In this document: piece by piece, positions 63,210-64,000 of the stretch
How positions within the stretch are numbered: position 1 is the first letter of the stretch
Layout of the letters: the number at the start of each line of letters is the position of its first letter
Assembly (NCBI GenBank): GCA_036924855.1
Contig: JBAGRP010000001.1
Span: 3,100,001-3,164,000, forward strand
Length of the DNA stretch: 64,000 nucleotides
Direction of reading: 5' to 3'
From: Nitrobacteraceae bacterium AZCC 2146
Lineage (GTDB): Bacteria; Pseudomonadota; Alphaproteobacteria; Rhizobiales; Xanthobacteraceae
Notes under the pieces: model-generated
Told to the model about the DNA's origin: nothing
What the model saw: only the letters and a program-made list of their open reading frames with translations
The model's database searches: none
Translations under genes and position numbers: made by a program

Positions 63210-63713
63210 ATGTCATTCTACGAATCCGCCGTGCCTGCCTACCTGCAGATGCTCGGCAGCCTGTCCGCCAGCCTGAAGAAGGCCGAAGCCTATGCCGCCG
63301 CAAAGAAGATCGAGCCGAACGCGCTGCTCGGCACGCGACTGTTTCCGGACATGCTGCCGCTGACGCGACAAATTCAGCTGGCCTGCGATTTCGCCACCAA
63401 GGGCAGCGCCCGTCTGTCTGGCAGCGACGTGCCGTCGATCCCGGACACAGAGACCACGTTCGACGAACTGCAGCAGCGCATCGCCAAAACCGTCGACTAT
63501 CTGAAGACCTACAAGCCCGCGCAGTTCGACGGCGCCGAGGCCCGCGAGGTCACCTTCCCCTCCGGCCCCGGCAAAACCACCACGATGACGGGCCAGCAAT
63601 TCCTCAGCAACTTCTCGCTGCCGAGCTTCTATTTCCACGTCACCACCGCCCACGGCATCCTGCGCATGTGCGGCGTCGACATCGGCAAGCGCGATTTCCT
63701 CGGCGCGAACTGA
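63210..63713 (+). CDS. DUF1993-domain protein
   Basis: The 167-residue protein matches DUF1993, a four-helix DinB-like fold: SFYESAVPAYLQMLGSLSASLKKAEAYAAAKKIEPNALLGTRLFPDMLPLTRQIQLACDFATKGSARLSG, and a C-terminal SFYFHVTTAHGILRMCGVDIGKRDFLG. The function is unknown. It stands alone downstream of the broken transglycosylase. Confidence 0.9.
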   Translation: MSFYESAVPAYLQMLGSLSASLKKAEAYAAAKKIEPNALLGTRLFPDMLPLTRQIQLACDFATKGSARLSGSDVPSIPDTETTFDELQQRIAKTVDYLKTYKPAQFDGAEAREVTFPSGPGKTTTMTGQQFLSNFSLPSFYFHVTTAHGILRMCGVDIGKRDFLGAN

Positions 63714-63724
63714 ACCTTTCCGTC

Positions 63725-63804
63725 ATGGCCGGGCAAAGCGCGAAGCGCGGCTTTGCTGGATGTCCCGGCCATCCACGTCTTGCCATGCAGCGAAGACGTG
63801 GATG
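63725..63804. repeat. Palindromic repeat downstream of the DUF1993 gene
   Basis: Two adjacent hairpins: atggccggg (63725-63733) with cccggccat (63764-63772), and catccacgtctt (63770-63781) with aagacgtggatg (63793-63804). This is a typical dispersed palindrome of the group. Confidence 0.7.
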
Positions 63805-63833
63805 CGAACTCTGAGACACCAACATCACAGTAT

Positions 63834-63868
63834 CTTTCGGCCACCAACTCGGTGGCCGAAAGTTTTTT
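63834..63868 (+). terminator. Strong intrinsic terminator
   Basis: Stem ctttcggccacc / ggtggccgaaag (12 perfect pairs, loop aactc) is followed by tttttt. It ends transcription from the DUF1993 side, about 120 bp after that gene. The remaining 63869-64000 bases hold no gene that can be supported. Confidence 0.85.
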
Positions 63869-64000
63869 GTGCTCAGTTATGCGGCGATTTCAGAGTATTT
63901 TTCTGCCCGAAAATGCAGCCATGCAAGGCATTGCAATGCGCACCGCAATGCACACTTCAAGCGTATTAGCCATTTTCCGGAACATCAAAAATGAGCAACT

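Noticed and set aside
63760..63969. A 69-codon frame at the right end
   Set aside because: It runs through a palindromic repeat and a terminator hairpin.

Overview
The window looks like chromosome from a GC-rich alphaproteobacterium of the Nitrobacteraceae (Bradyrhizobium / Rhodopseudomonas / Afipia / Tardiphaga group). The evidence is a fused cytochrome b-c1 gene (fbcH) behind a Rieske gene, a CcrM-type methyltransferase, a fused trpE(G) preceded by a short Trp-Trp leader peptide, a LexA box of the GTTC-N7-GTTC type, and many palindromic intergenic repeats of the kind seen in these genomes. The genus cannot be fixed from the sequence alone. No rRNA, tRNA, CRISPR array, insertion sequence or prophage was seen.

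Layout. 1-5.7 kb (mostly minus strand): a membrane glycosyltransferase cut by the window edge, rnhB, a DUF559 nuclease-like gene, an SplB-like radical SAM gene with a LexA box, a short glycosyltransferase, moaB and a YpfJ-type zinc protease. 5.9-12.2 kb: ccrM with GANTC sites at its own start codon, small hypothetical genes, a LysR / SnoaL pair with the remnant of a third gene, a two-gene split aerotaxis-type receptor (PAS protein plus transducer), and a small His/Tyr/Gly repeat protein. 12.3-22 kb: genome maintenance (mutY, higBA, a DciA-like DUF721 gene, a DsbA-like gene, smc, an Rsm22 methyltransferase). 22-29 kb: a 1000-residue autotransporter, lemA-htpX, and two adjacent ParA/SIMIBI-type ATPases of unknown role.

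29-37 kb: apt, the trp attenuation unit (trpL-trpE(G)), a GNAT gene, a dienelactone hydrolase, the cytochrome bc1 operon (fbcF-fbcH) with a strong terminator, trmL and a Crp/Fnr regulator. 37.8-43.8 kb: a Cys-cluster protein, queE-queD, a decayed Asp/Glu racemase, a DUF2158 gene, and a tightly overlapping DUF1285-Nudix-DUF6111-cca operon. 44-51 kb: a MoxR-DUF58-DUF4159-membrane protein operon. 51-54 kb: a zinc-uptake unit (DUF2946 plus TonB-dependent receptor) behind a Zur-like operator. 54-64 kb: Nudix/GNAT pair, a phosphoesterase, aceA divergent from an ScfR/RamB-type regulator, an AT-richer HNH endonuclease gene of likely foreign origin, a lytic transglycosylase interrupted by an amber codon, and a DUF1993 gene.

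Most of the window is ordinary core chromosome. The points most worth a second look are the apparently leaderless trpL attenuator/sRNA locus, the Zur-box zinc unit, the LexA-box SplB-like gene, the GANTC sites abutting ccrM, the split aerotaxis receptor, the paired ATPases, and three genes in decay (racemase, transglycosylase, AhpD/CMD-like fragment). No clearly unprecedented multi-gene system was found.
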